Positions 7,591 through 16,599 of a DNA stretch of 64,000 nt are shown here, piece after piece. The stretch is from Sphingobacterium lumbrici (lineage in GTDB: Bacteria > Bacteroidota > Bacteroidia > Sphingobacteriales > Sphingobacteriaceae). The stretch lies in contig NZ_SRZY01000032.1 of NCBI RefSeq assembly GCF_006476045.1, positions 44,816 through 108,815 on the forward strand. Direction: 5' to 3'. How positions within the stretch are numbered: position 1 is the first letter of the stretch; each line of letters opens with the position of its first letter. A model generated the notes under the pieces. That model was not told the DNA's origin, ran no database searches, and worked only from the letters and a program-made list of their open reading frames with translations. Position numbers and translations under genes: made by a program.

Positions 7591-7830
7591 ATGCAAAACA
7601 ATATTACTTTAGACAAATTAAAAAAAGGCGAAAAAGCAATAATTCACTCTTTTAAAAGTAATGAACTTCCTGCGAAGTTCTATGAGCTGGGATTCACGCC
7701 GGGAACGGCCATAGAAATAAAACATATAGCCCCTTTACAAGGTCCAATGTGTATAAACATCATTCATCAAGACTCTTTAATTGCTATTCGCAAAAAAGAA
7801 GCTAACTTAATTTTGATTAATAAGATATAA
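7591..7830 (+). CDS. feoA: FeoA, small SH3-like partner of the iron transporter FeoB
   Basis: A 79-aa cytoplasmic protein with the FeoA fold: LDKLKKGEKAIIHSF, LPAKFYELGFTPGTAIEIKHIAP and a final strand. FeoA proteins support ferrous iron uptake through FeoB. The stop codon shares one base with the feoB start (TAATG), so the two are translationally coupled. A promoter-like element and a palindrome lie directly upstream. Confidence 0.9.
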   Translation: MQNNITLDKLKKGEKAIIHSFKSNELPAKFYELGFTPGTAIEIKHIAPLQGPMCINIIHQDSLIAIRKKEANLILINKI

Positions 7831-9932
7831 TGAAGAGAAAGACAATAGCTTTATTAGGAAATCCCAATGTAGGTAAGACATCATTATTTAACAGATTAAC
7901 AAAATTAAATCAGAAAGTTGGTAATTATCCCGGTATCACGGTAGATAAACGAATTGGCTCGTTAAAGGCAAATGAGACAGAATACAAAATAATCGATCTT
8001 CCGGGGACTTACACACTATTTCCCAACTCTCTGGATGAGGAGGTTGTTTTCAATATTTTAAGCAATCGGTCTAACGAAGATTTTCCGGACTTAACTGTAG
8101 TCGTTACTGAACCATCTAGTATCAACAGAGGGGTAGTGATATACCAGCAAGTTCGTGAATTAGGCTTACCCGCTATTTTTGTCATCAATATGATCGACGA
8201 AGTAGACCAAAAGGGTTTACATGTAGATTATACCGCGCTCGAAAACTATTTACAAACAAAAGTTGTTCAAACCAATGCCCGTTCGGGTAAAGGTATAGAT
8301 CAATTAATTCAACATTTTGACATTGAACTAAAACCTTATTTTGGCGCATTTGATTTACCTCAAAAATATCAGAACGCATTAAAGGATGCGAGACAGTTAT
8401 TTCCGTTGGCAACAGAGTACCTAACTTGGCAATATTTAGCACAAGATAGTGTGAGCAGTCTTCCTCCAGAGAAAACAGCTGCATTGCAAAAAATACGTCA
8501 ATCTCATCAGCTCGACACCCAGGAATTGCAAAAGGATGAGTCTATATCCCGGCACGATAAGGTTGCAAATGACTTGGCACCCATTATCTCTAAGAAGGAA
8601 AACAAACGACTATCTATTACAGACAAAATAGACAACCTATTAATACACCCGGTGTTAGGTTACGTCATATTCTTCGGGCTGTTATTTCTTATATTTCAGG
8701 CTATTTACAGTTGGGCCGGCCCGTTGATGGATGGCATAGATACCCTTTTTGCTTCTTTATCGGATGCTGTCGCCGCGGCATTACCGGAAGGTCCTTTGAG
8801 CGCCTTACTCGTAAATGGGGTTATTGCCGGAATCGGGGGAATCGTCATATTCCTACCCCAGATCGTGATCCTCTTTCTATTTATCGCTATTATGGAAGAG
8901 ACGGGATATATGAGTCGGGTCGTATTTTTAATGGACCGGTGGCTAAGGCCTTTTGGATTGAATGGTAAATCCGTCATTCCATTAATGTCCGGAGCTGCAT
9001 GTGCCATCCCGGCAGTCATGTCTGCACGTAATATCGAAAACCCGAAAGAACGCCTATTGACGATATTGGTTACACCATTTATGACTTGTTCTGCAAGACT
9101 TCCAATATATATTGTTATCATCGGACTTGTTATTCCGGATGAAACATTTTTGGGATTCAACCTACAGGGCATCACATTATTCGGAATGTACATCTTGGGT
9201 GTACTTGGCGCATTGTTGTCTGCCCTCGTACTGAATGAGATTATAAAATCAATTCGTAAATCCTTTCTGATTTTCGAGTTACCTACGTATAAAGTTCCAG
9301 ATTGGAAGAATGTGTTGAATACCGTATGGGAAAAATCATTAGGTTTTTTAATAGGAGCCGGTAAAATAATCTTAGCCATTTCCATCATTCTATGGGTTCT
9401 GGGAAATTTCGGACCTACCGACAGGTTCTCAGATCCGGAAACATATATCGCGGAAGCCAATCCTGAATTCTCACAAGAGGAAATAGATCATGAAGTAACT
9501 GCTTACAAAACTGAATACTCTTACCTAGGGTATTTGGGGAGGGGTATTGAACCCTTGATTAGACCGTTGGGATATGATTGGAAAGTAGGGATAGGCTTAT
9601 TAGCTTCATTCGCTGCAAGAGAAGTTTTTGTCGGCACCATGGCAGTAGTTTATAGCTTAGGAGAAGACGTAGATATCGAAGATGAAGGGCAAAGACAAAC
9701 ATTATTTGAGCGCATGAAAGGTGAAATAAACCGCAATACGGGCATGCCTACATATAATTTTGCCACAGGAATATCATTATTGTTATTTTATGCTTTCGCG
9801 ATGCAATGTATGGCAACAATAGGCGTTGTAAAAAGAGAGACAGGTTCTTGGAAATGGACACTGATACAAACAGGATTCATGACCGGACTCGCTTATTTGG
9901 TCGCGTTAGTTGCTTATCAGCTTTTAAAATAA
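7830..9932 (+). CDS. feoB: Ferrous iron transporter FeoB
   Basis: A 700-aa inner-membrane Fe(II) transporter with an N-terminal G domain: GNPNVGKTSLFN (G1), DLPGTYT (G3) and NMID (G4, usually NMMD), followed by a helical linker. From about residue 270 come the paired gate domains with many membrane segments, including the conserved PLMSGAACAIPA and PFMTCSARLPIY cysteine motifs, and later FAAREVFVGT. Length is normal for the Bacteroidota form. It is encoded between feoA (one-base overlap) and a short Cys-rich peptide gene six bases downstream, so iron uptake is a three-gene unit here. Confidence 0.95.
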   Translation: MKRKTIALLGNPNVGKTSLFNRLTKLNQKVGNYPGITVDKRIGSLKANETEYKIIDLPGTYTLFPNSLDEEVVFNILSNRSNEDFPDLTVVVTEPSSINRGVVIYQQVRELGLPAIFVINMIDEVDQKGLHVDYTALENYLQTKVVQTNARSGKGIDQLIQHFDIELKPYFGAFDLPQKYQNALKDARQLFPLATEYLTWQYLAQDSVSSLPPEKTAALQKIRQSHQLDTQELQKDESISRHDKVANDLAPIISKKENKRLSITDKIDNLLIHPVLGYVIFFGLLFLIFQAIYSWAGPLMDGIDTLFASLSDAVAAALPEGPLSALLVNGVIAGIGGIVIFLPQIVILFLFIAIMEETGYMSRVVFLMDRWLRPFGLNGKSVIPLMSGAACAIPAVMSARNIENPKERLLTILVTPFMTCSARLPIYIVIIGLVIPDETFLGFNLQGITLFGMYILGVLGALLSALVLNEIIKSIRKSFLIFELPTYKVPDWKNVLNTVWEKSLGFLIGAGKIILAISIILWVLGNFGPTDRFSDPETYIAEANPEFSQEEIDHEVTAYKTEYSYLGYLGRGIEPLIRPLGYDWKVGIGLLASFAAREVFVGTMAVVYSLGEDVDIEDEGQRQTLFERMKGEINRNTGMPTYNFATGISLLLFYAFAMQCMATIGVVKRETGSWKWTLIQTGFMTGLAYLVALVAYQLLK

Positions 9933-9938
9933 ATTGAT

Positions 9939-10085
9939 ATGGAAACCATTCAATATATCATTATCGCACTCATATTCATAGCAGCAATAGTATATGTAGC
10001 GAAGAGATTCGTCCCCTCAAAAAATAAGCAAGGTGGTTGTGGCAAAGGTTGTGGTTGCGATTTTAACCCTAAACAATCCGAATAA
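9939..10085 (+). CDS. FeoB-associated Cys-rich membrane peptide
   Basis: A 48-aa peptide starting METIQYIIIALIFIAAIVYV, a single membrane segment, then a basic stretch and the cysteine cluster GGCGKGCGCDF. Small membrane peptides of this pattern regularly follow feoB in Bacteroidota and Firmicutes, in the place FeoC takes in proteobacteria. They are thought to assist FeoB; the exact role is not established. The ATG is six bases after the feoB stop. Confidence 0.85.
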   Translation: METIQYIIIALIFIAAIVYVAKRFVPSKNKQGGCGKGCGCDFNPKQSE

Positions 10086-10101
10086 TTGTATTTACAGACT
10101 T

Positions 10102-11175
10102 CTAAAACAGTGACAATTGATTGCTTTCCAACTTTTTTATGTCTTCTTCATAGAAATTGGAAAGCGTAACACCAAGAAGTCTTACTTTCTTTTCATCTAA
10201 ATGGAGATTATCAAATAATTTTTCAATTTGCGCATAGATATCAGCATAAGAGTTGATATAGTAAATTGAAGTATAACTACGGGTGATTTGTGTAAAATCT
10301 GAAAATTTGACTTTCAAAGTAACCGTTCTTCCCATTTTCGCTTTACTGTCTATTCTCTTTTCAACTTTTAGCACTAGATTTTGCAATTCGGCTTTGAGTA
10401 GCATTACATCCGAAATATCTGTTTCAAATGTATCTTCAGCCCCGATAGATTTACTTATCCGATTGGGCTGCACCGGTCTGTTGTCCTCTCCTCTTACAAT
10501 ATGGAAGTAAAACTTACCAGACTTACCAAATTGCCGAATGAGTTCCTCTTCCGAATATTTTTTCAGGTCTTTACCATAATGAATACCTTTTCCTTTCATT
10601 TTTTGAGCCGTAACTTTTCCGACTCCAAAAAATTTATCAATAGGCAATGCTTCCATAAATGGAATTATTTTAGACGGCCCTATAAACGTCAATCCGTCAG
10701 GCTTATGGTAATCCGAAGCAATTTTCGCAATAAATTTATTGGTCGATACACCTGCTGAAGCGGTAAGATTTAACTCGTTACGAATCGCATCTTTTATTTG
10801 CTTTGCTATTTCTATAGCTGACCCAATTTTTAATTTATCTTCAGTAACATCCAGATAAGCTTCGTCCAGAGACAATGGTTCGATCATATCGGTATACCGC
10901 TTAAAAATAGTACGGATATGAGACGAAACATCTTTATAAACATCAAAACGGGGCCGTGTAAACAACAAATGTGGACACAACTGAAGGGCCTGACGCGAAG
11001 ACATAGCCGATCGCACCCCGTATTTACGTGCTTCATAACTGGCCGTAGCTACAACCCCTCTTCCGTCCGGAGAACCTCCAACAGCTAAGGGCTGACCCCG
11101 AAATTCAGGAAAATCCCGTTGCTCTACTGATGCGTAGAATGCATCCATATCGATATGTATAATTTTACGCAACAT
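10102..11175 (-). CDS. dinB: DNA polymerase IV (Y-family translesion polymerase)
   Basis: A 357-aa Y-family polymerase for error-prone bypass of damaged DNA. The catalytic carboxylates are in HIDMDAFYASVEQ (start) and SLDEAYLDVT (about residue 103). The steric-gate region follows the first aspartate. Thumb helix-hairpin-helix (KFFGVGKVTAQKMKGKGI) and the little-finger domain (SIGAEDTFETDI onwards) are complete. The C terminus QLSLF resembles the sliding-clamp binding motif QLxLF. It converges with the Feo operon and stands alone, without imuA/B partners. Confidence 0.93.
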   Translation of the reverse strand: MLRKIIHIDMDAFYASVEQRDFPEFRGQPLAVGGSPDGRGVVATASYEARKYGVRSAMSSRQALQLCPHLLFTRPRFDVYKDVSSHIRTIFKRYTDMIEPLSLDEAYLDVTEDKLKIGSAIEIAKQIKDAIRNELNLTASAGVSTNKFIAKIASDYHKPDGLTFIGPSKIIPFMEALPIDKFFGVGKVTAQKMKGKGIHYGKDLKKYSEEELIRQFGKSGKFYFHIVRGEDNRPVQPNRISKSIGAEDTFETDISDVMLLKAELQNLVLKVEKRIDSKAKMGRTVTLKVKFSDFTQITRSYTSIYYINSYADIYAQIEKLFDNLHLDEKKVRLLGVTLSNFYEEDIKKLESNQLSLF

Positions 11176-11312
11176 GCCCCTTAAAAGGTGTTTTCTTGAC
11201 CAGCTACCATTTTACATTTATCGATTAACATGAATACTGTTTTAGATATGCAAATTTATGTAATAAATAATCCAGATTATATCCCCTTTAGATATAATTA
11301 ATGCAATAATCT

Positions 11313-11320
11313 TATCTTTG
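11313..11320 (+). promoter_or_regulatory. Candidate promoter of the agu operon
   Basis: TATCTTTG matches TAnnTTTG; a TTTAG element about 22 bases upstream (11287) could serve as the -33 box. The start codon of the first gene is 27 bases downstream. Confidence 0.45.
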
Positions 11321-11346
11321 CAACGTACGATCATAATTTAGAAAAA

Positions 11347-12222
11347 ATGAGCAAAGTAAACGTTGGTATAGTTCAAATGTCTTGTGTAGAAGACAAGCAA
11401 CAAAACCTGGATAAAGCAATTAATAAGGTAAGAGAAGCTGCTGCTAAAGGCGCTCAAATTATATGTCTTCAAGAATTATTTACTTCATTATATTTCTGTG
11501 ATGTTGAAAATTATGACAACTTCGACCTGGCAGAAACTATACCCGGTCCATCAACAGATGCCTTATCAGCTGTGGCGAAAGAACTGAATGTTGTTATAAT
11601 TGCTTCGCTATTTGAAAAACGTGCACAGGGTTTATATCACAATACAACAGCGGTATTGGATGCGGATGGCAGCTATTTAGGGAAATATCGTAAAATGCAC
11701 ATCCCCGATGATCCGGCATTTTATGAAAAATTCTATTTTACTCCGGGGGATTTAGGTTACAAGGTATTCTCTACTAAATTCGGAAAAATCGGTGTATTGA
11801 TCTGCTGGGATCAATGGTATCCGGAAGCCTCACGTATTACCGCTTTAATGGGGGCTGAAATTTTATTTTACCCTACCGCAATTGGCTGGGCAACGGATCA
11901 AGATGAGGAAACAAATCAAGATCAGTACAACGCCTGGCAAACGATTCAACGCTCGCATGCAGTAGCCAATGGTGTACCTGTGGTATCTGTAAATCGTGTT
12001 GGTTTTGAACAAGAAGGTGCGATGAAATTTTGGGGAGGAAGCTTCGTAACGAATGCGCAAGGTAAATTATTATATCTCGCCTCTCATGATAGCGAAGAAG
12101 TGGATGTGGTAGAGATCGACCTGCAACAATCAGATTATTTCCGTAAGCATTGGCCTTTTTTACGCGACAGACGTATCGAAACCTATGCTCCAATAACAAA
12201 ACGGTTCCTGGATGAAGATTAA
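11347..12222 (+). CDS. aguB: N-carbamoylputrescine amidase
   Basis: A 291-aa nitrilase-superfamily enzyme that hydrolyses N-carbamoylputrescine to putrescine, CO2 and ammonia. The catalytic triad is visible: Glu43 (CLQELF), Lys116 (KYRKMHIPDDP) and Cys153 (LICWDQWYPE). The sequences HIPDDPAFYEKFYF and ETNQDQYNAWQTIQRSHA match the AguB subgroup. It is followed after 48 bases by agmatine deiminase, which makes its substrate, so pathway and operon agree. Confidence 0.92.
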   Translation: MSKVNVGIVQMSCVEDKQQNLDKAINKVREAAAKGAQIICLQELFTSLYFCDVENYDNFDLAETIPGPSTDALSAVAKELNVVIIASLFEKRAQGLYHNTTAVLDADGSYLGKYRKMHIPDDPAFYEKFYFTPGDLGYKVFSTKFGKIGVLICWDQWYPEASRITALMGAEILFYPTAIGWATDQDEETNQDQYNAWQTIQRSHAVANGVPVVSVNRVGFEQEGAMKFWGGSFVTNAQGKLLYLASHDSEEVDVVEIDLQQSDYFRKHWPFLRDRRIETYAPITKRFLDED

Positions 12223-12270
12223 TATTCAAATGAAGATGGTAATTTCCGTATATACTAAACATTCGATAAA

Positions 12271-13317
12271 TTGAATAATTTAAATACCCCAAAAAAGGAA
12301 GGCTTTAGTTTCCCTGCCGAATGGGAAAAACAGGATGCCTTATGGCTAAGTTGGCCGCATAAAGAAGAATCGTGGCCCGGAAAAATTGAATCAATTTTCA
12401 AGCCATATTCTGAATTTATTAAAGCTGTAGCGGATGGTCAGAAAGTAAGGATTAATGTGAGAGATGAGGAGATGAAATCCTTTGCTTTAAAATACCTGAC
12501 AGAAACATCTGCTAATTTAAAAAACATTGAATTCTTTTTTCATCCGACCAATGATGCCTGGTGTAGGGATCACGGTCCAGCTTTCTTGTTGAATAAACAA
12601 ACCGGAGAAAAAGCAGTGGTGGATTGGGGCTATAATGCCTGGGGAGATAAATATCCGCCCTACGACTTAGATGACATTATTCCAACTAAGATCGCTAATC
12701 ATTTCGGACATAAACTCTTCACCCCTCCTATTGTTATGGAAGGCGGTTCTGTCGAGTTCAACGGTAATGGAACAGTTTTGACAACCACTGCCTGCCTGCT
12801 TAATAAAAATCGTAATCCACATTTGAACCAAGAGCAAATCGAAGTCTATCTAAAAGAATATTATGGGCAACAACAAGTTCTTTGGCTCGGAGACGGTATT
12901 GTAGGAGATGATACGGATGGCCATATTGACGATATTACCCGTTTTGTTAACGAAGACACCGTATTGACTGTTGTAGAAGAAAATCAGGAAGATGAAAATT
13001 ATGCCATTCTACAGGATAACCTCAAAACATTGAAAAATCTGAGACTATTGGATGGACGCCCTTTACAAATCATTGAACTACCTATGCCTCACCCCGTGGT
13101 CTACGACGAGACGAGACTTCCGGCATCTTATGCAAACTTCTATATCGCTAATGAGGTAGTAGTCGTTCCGACTTTTGCAGACAAAAATGATCAAAAAGCA
13201 TTGGACATTATTCAACGCTGTTTCCCCGACAGAAAAGTTGTCGGGATCAATTCAATAGATATAATATGGGGATTAGGGAGTTTCCATTGCTTAAGCCAAC
13301 AAGAACCGTTCATATAA
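12271..13317 (+). CDS. aguA: Agmatine deiminase, TTG start
   Basis: A 348-aa enzyme of the guanidine-modifying superfamily that converts agmatine to N-carbamoylputrescine. Conserved features: PAEWEKQDALWLSWPH near the N terminus, WCRDHGPAF, GDDTDGHIDD and the nucleophile Cys340 in GSFHCLSQQEP. The start must be TTG at 12271: an in-frame stop lies at 12256 and the first in-frame ATG is about 60 codons downstream, inside conserved sequence. With aguB it gives the two-step agmatine-to-putrescine route. No arginine decarboxylase gene is in the window. Confidence 0.92.
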   Translation: MNNLNTPKKEGFSFPAEWEKQDALWLSWPHKEESWPGKIESIFKPYSEFIKAVADGQKVRINVRDEEMKSFALKYLTETSANLKNIEFFFHPTNDAWCRDHGPAFLLNKQTGEKAVVDWGYNAWGDKYPPYDLDDIIPTKIANHFGHKLFTPPIVMEGGSVEFNGNGTVLTTTACLLNKNRNPHLNQEQIEVYLKEYYGQQQVLWLGDGIVGDDTDGHIDDITRFVNEDTVLTVVEENQEDENYAILQDNLKTLKNLRLLDGRPLQIIELPMPHPVVYDETRLPASYANFYIANEVVVVPTFADKNDQKALDIIQRCFPDRKVVGINSIDIIWGLGSFHCLSQQEPFI

Positions 13318-13365
13318 ACCTGAGGATTACTCACATCCAGTTATCAACCATTAAAAAGAAAATAA

Positions 13366-14568
13366 ATGAGATTAATTAAAAAGGCATCAATAGCCTTATT
13401 TTCCATACTAAGTGTATGTAATTTTGCAAAAGCTCAGGAACGAGATGATCGTGCCACTATTTTAAATTTTAAAGGTATTCAATACACTTCTAAAGACTCA
13501 CTGTTCTACACAAACTTTAGATTCCGTATGCAAAACCGTGTGGGGTTTTCAAATACGTTAGACGGAGCAGATAACGGAAAATTTGATGCGCGCATACGCC
13601 GCCTCAGAATGCGAATGGACGGCTATATCTATACCCCAAAGATTTCCTATTCCGTACAACTTGCCTTCACACGAGGAGATCAGGATTTCGATGACACGGG
13701 TATCCCGAATATTGTACGTGATGCTGTATTATTCTACAATTTCTCTAATGATTTCTACATATCTTTCGGTCAAAACAAACTGCCCGGCAATCGCCAACGG
13801 GTCAATTCCTCCGGACAGTTGCAGTTCGCTGACCGATCACTTGTAAACAGCAATTTTACCGTAGACCGAGATTTTGGTTTGAGTTTCAATTTAAGCAAGA
13901 AAATAGGCAATATGCCCATTAATGCCAAAGCTGCCATTTCAACGGGAGAAGGACGACCGGTAAATACAACAGACAAAGGTCTCGCTTACACGGGAAGAAT
14001 CGAATTTCTGCCATTTGGAAAATTCAAAAATGACGGAGATTATTCTGAAGGAGACATCGAACGTGAAGAAACACCTAAACTATCAATCGGCACAGGATAC
14101 AGCTATAATGACAACACCGTACGTGAGGGCGGACAGACCGGACGATTCGTTAAAAATCCTTTTACATTAAAGACAGCGTTTGCAGATGCTATTTTCAAAT
14201 ATCAGGGTTTTGCTTATCAAGCAGAATACATGCAACGTGACGTTGATAACCCACTTAACATAATTGATAACGATAAAGCAGAAGAAACCTGTGCGTATAA
14301 AGGCTGGGGGCTCAATCAACAGAGCTCATATCTATTAAACCATGGTTATGAAATCGCAGGACGGTACACCTATGTGAGACCTCATTCCGACATTGCCAAC
14401 TTCAAAGATCAGATCGAAGTTCTTGAAATAGGTTTAACAAAATATATGAAAGCACACAGGCTCAAATTTCAGTTGAATACAAGCTATACCGTGAAAGACG
14501 GTATTTACAACAACAGCAACAACAAAAGTGCATGGGGAGCCATGTTCCAGGTAGAGCTGGGAATCTAA
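13366..14568 (+). CDS. Outer-membrane porin of the phosphate-selective O/P type
   Basis: A 400-aa protein with a signal peptide (ends near NFAKAQ) and the alternating amphipathic strands of a beta barrel, finishing in the barrel-closing strand AWGAMFQVELGI. Segments such as FDARIRRLRMRMDGYIYTPKISYSVQLAFTRGD and FYISFGQNKLPGNRQRVNSSG match the Porin_O_P family (OprP-like). The substrate may be phosphate or another small anion; it is not certain from sequence. It is followed by a strong terminator and is probably its own unit. Confidence 0.82.
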   Translation: MRLIKKASIALFSILSVCNFAKAQERDDRATILNFKGIQYTSKDSLFYTNFRFRMQNRVGFSNTLDGADNGKFDARIRRLRMRMDGYIYTPKISYSVQLAFTRGDQDFDDTGIPNIVRDAVLFYNFSNDFYISFGQNKLPGNRQRVNSSGQLQFADRSLVNSNFTVDRDFGLSFNLSKKIGNMPINAKAAISTGEGRPVNTTDKGLAYTGRIEFLPFGKFKNDGDYSEGDIEREETPKLSIGTGYSYNDNTVREGGQTGRFVKNPFTLKTAFADAIFKYQGFAYQAEYMQRDVDNPLNIIDNDKAEETCAYKGWGLNQQSSYLLNHGYEIAGRYTYVRPHSDIANFKDQIEVLEIGLTKYMKAHRLKFQLNTSYTVKDGIYNNSNNKSAWGAMFQVELGI

Positions 14569-14612
14569 AAAGAATAATGGCTTGAAAATATTTTCAAGCC
14601 ATTATTCTTTTT
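14568..14612 (+). terminator. Rho-independent terminator after the porin gene
   Basis: A nearly uninterrupted hairpin (AAAAGAATAATGGCTTG, then CAAGCCATTATTCTTTT) with a short A/T loop, starting at the stop codon of the porin gene and ending in a T run. Confidence 0.9.
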
Positions 14613-14718
14613 AGATCAATCCTCAAATTATTTTACCTTCCGTTATGGAATTCCGCTCTTTGCTGCATCATTTGGCAAAGTTTCCGTAATTTTAAAGTTA
14701 TTTAATATTCATACCTTA

Positions 14719-15834
14719 ATGAAATACTATATCATAGCAGGCGAAACATCAGGTGATTTACATGGTTCCAATCTGATAGAAGCATTGAAGATAGAAGATC
14801 CTTCGGCAGAATTCAAAATTGTCGGAGGTGACCTGATGGAAGCTGCGACAGGGCATAAACCTCTGATACACACTTCAAAAATGGCATTTATGGGATTTGT
14901 AGAGGTACTCAAGAACTTAAAAACCATTTCCCAAAACCTAAAGACCGTAAAACAGGATATCCTGGAATACGGTCCAGACACAGTGATATTGATTGATTTT
15001 CCAGGATTTAATTTAAAAATCGCCTCTTTTGCGAAAAAGAATAACCTTAAAGTTTGTTATTATATTTCTCCTAAAATATGGGCATGGAATCAGGGCAGGG
15101 TACACAAGATCAAAAAGGTTGTAGACCACATGTTCTGTATACTTCCTTTTGAAGTTGATTTTTATAAGCGCTTTGGGGTAAAAGTTGATTACGTAGGAAA
15201 TCCACTTTTAGACGCAATTTCCAGCTACTCCTTTCGCCCTAACTTTATCACAGACAATGGTTTGGGATCAGAACCAATTATAGCGCTGTTGCCCGGTAGC
15301 CGCAAGATGGAAATCGATCACATCTTGCCCGATATGGCAGAACTTTATTATGCGTTTCCGGGGCATCAGTTGGTAATTGCCGGCGCACCTAATTTCGATG
15401 AGTCCTACTATAGAAAATACACAAATGATTTACCAATTCCCATCGTTTTTAATCAAACCTACGACTTATTAAAGCATGCGCAAGCAGCAGTCGTAACGAG
15501 TGGCACAGCGACATTAGAGACAGGGATATTGAGTGTGCCACAAGTGGTCGTTTACAAAGCCAATGCCATTAGCATTATGATCGCACGCAAATTGATTAAA
15601 GTACGCTTTATTTCTTTAGTAAACCTGATCAACGATTTTTTATCCGTAAGAGAGCTTATACAACAGGACTGTAATCCTGAGGATATTCGAGATGAGCTTA
15701 AGGAATTGATTATGAATCCAGAGCATCGGGCAAGTGTATTGGAAAATTATGACCTCCTGGCTAAAAAACTTGGCACCCCCGGAGCCTCGAAAAAAACAGC
15801 TCAGCTAATTGTAACATATTTAAAGAATGATTAA
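14719..15834 (+). CDS. lpxB: Lipid-A-disaccharide synthase
   Basis: A 371-aa GT19 glycosyltransferase that joins UDP-2,3-diacylglucosamine and lipid X to the lipid A disaccharide at the inner face of the inner membrane. Recognisable blocks are IIAGETSGDLHGSNLI at the start, LIDFPGFNLKIA, YYISPKIWAWNQGRVHKIK, YVGNPLLDA, LLPGSRKMEI and the donor-site segment VVTSGTATLETGIL. Length is typical. The last bases overlap an open frame upstream of the next gene. Presence of LpxB shows a Gram-negative envelope with LPS. Confidence 0.95.
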   Translation: MKYYIIAGETSGDLHGSNLIEALKIEDPSAEFKIVGGDLMEAATGHKPLIHTSKMAFMGFVEVLKNLKTISQNLKTVKQDILEYGPDTVILIDFPGFNLKIASFAKKNNLKVCYYISPKIWAWNQGRVHKIKKVVDHMFCILPFEVDFYKRFGVKVDYVGNPLLDAISSYSFRPNFITDNGLGSEPIIALLPGSRKMEIDHILPDMAELYYAFPGHQLVIAGAPNFDESYYRKYTNDLPIPIVFNQTYDLLKHAQAAVVTSGTATLETGILSVPQVVVYKANAISIMIARKLIKVRFISLVNLINDFLSVRELIQQDCNPEDIRDELKELIMNPEHRASVLENYDLLAKKLGTPGASKKTAQLIVTYLKND

Positions 15835-15871
15835 ACCATTCGACTTAATCGAAGTTAAACTAATAATAGAT

Positions 15872-16507
15872 ATGAAAAGAAAAATAATATTAGGCGTATT
15901 TGTGGCTATACTTGGCTTTCTTAGTGCTCAAGCTCAGGTGAATGAGCAGCATTTTGATAAACTAGTACTCAACAAAAAAGAAAAGAAAGTCTTTTCTGAA
16001 CGCGATTCCTCGGCTGTTATTTATATTGACACCCTAATTATGAAGGATAATTCTTCTTTGCAATTCTTTGGTAAAAAAGATGTAAAACTTATCGTAAAAC
16101 ATGCGGAGATAGGAAATAAAGCACTAATCAGCGGTCAAGCAGGTCAAAATAATGCGTCTGACTTTGACATCACGATAAATTTTCAAAAATTAGGATCCCT
16201 GTATATAGTAGCTCGCGGCATAGATGCCTTCAATGGCACCAAAACATTCCCTAATGGTGATGCCGGAAATGTAAACATCAGCTACAATAAGGACGGGGTT
16301 TCTCCACAGACTGCAAATAAAAAAGATAAAAATTATCTGTTCGTTGATGTGACACCCGGTGGTCTTCACGTAACGCCTAACTTGGAAATAACAAATATCT
16401 ATAGGCGTATCGCATCTTCGCCACCCGGTTTAATCGGGCTTCCACAAGGACAAATCTATTCAGGATCTCCGGGAAAGGAAGGAAAAGTAACGATTACGGG
16501 TAATTAA
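15872..16507 (+). CDS. Secreted protein of unknown function
   Basis: I start at the ATG at 15872 (211 aa), which gives a clean signal peptide (MKRKIILGVFVAILGFLSAQ); an earlier in-frame ATG at 15827 would overlap lpxB and add 15 unlikely residues. The mature part is rich in short beta-type stretches (KLVLNKKEKKVF, SLQFFGKKDVKLIVK) and ends in a Gly-rich tail (GSPGKEGKVTITGN). No family recognised. It follows lpxB by 37 bases and precedes a terminator, so it is likely co-transcribed with lpxB; an envelope role is possible but unproven. Confidence 0.7.
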   Translation: MKRKIILGVFVAILGFLSAQAQVNEQHFDKLVLNKKEKKVFSERDSSAVIYIDTLIMKDNSSLQFFGKKDVKLIVKHAEIGNKALISGQAGQNNASDFDITINFQKLGSLYIVARGIDAFNGTKTFPNGDAGNVNISYNKDGVSPQTANKKDKNYLFVDVTPGGLHVTPNLEITNIYRRIASSPPGLIGLPQGQIYSGSPGKEGKVTITGN

Positions 16508-16527
16508 AACCTGTTATAATAAGACAC

Positions 16528-16560
16528 AAAAGGTGCTAAGAAAAATCTCAGCACCTTTTT
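16528..16560 (+). terminator. Terminator after the lpxB operon
   Basis: Stem AAAAGGTGCT / AGCACCTTTT, extended by an AGA/TCT pair around one mismatch, followed by T residues. It lies between convergent genes. Confidence 0.85.
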
Positions 16561-16599
16561 GTATCTTACTTAGATATATTACCTGTTCAATAAGCTTTG

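Noticed and set aside
8705..9460. 251-codon minus-strand frame inside feoB
   Set aside because: A shadow of a long conserved gene; no plausible protein features and feoB covers it entirely.
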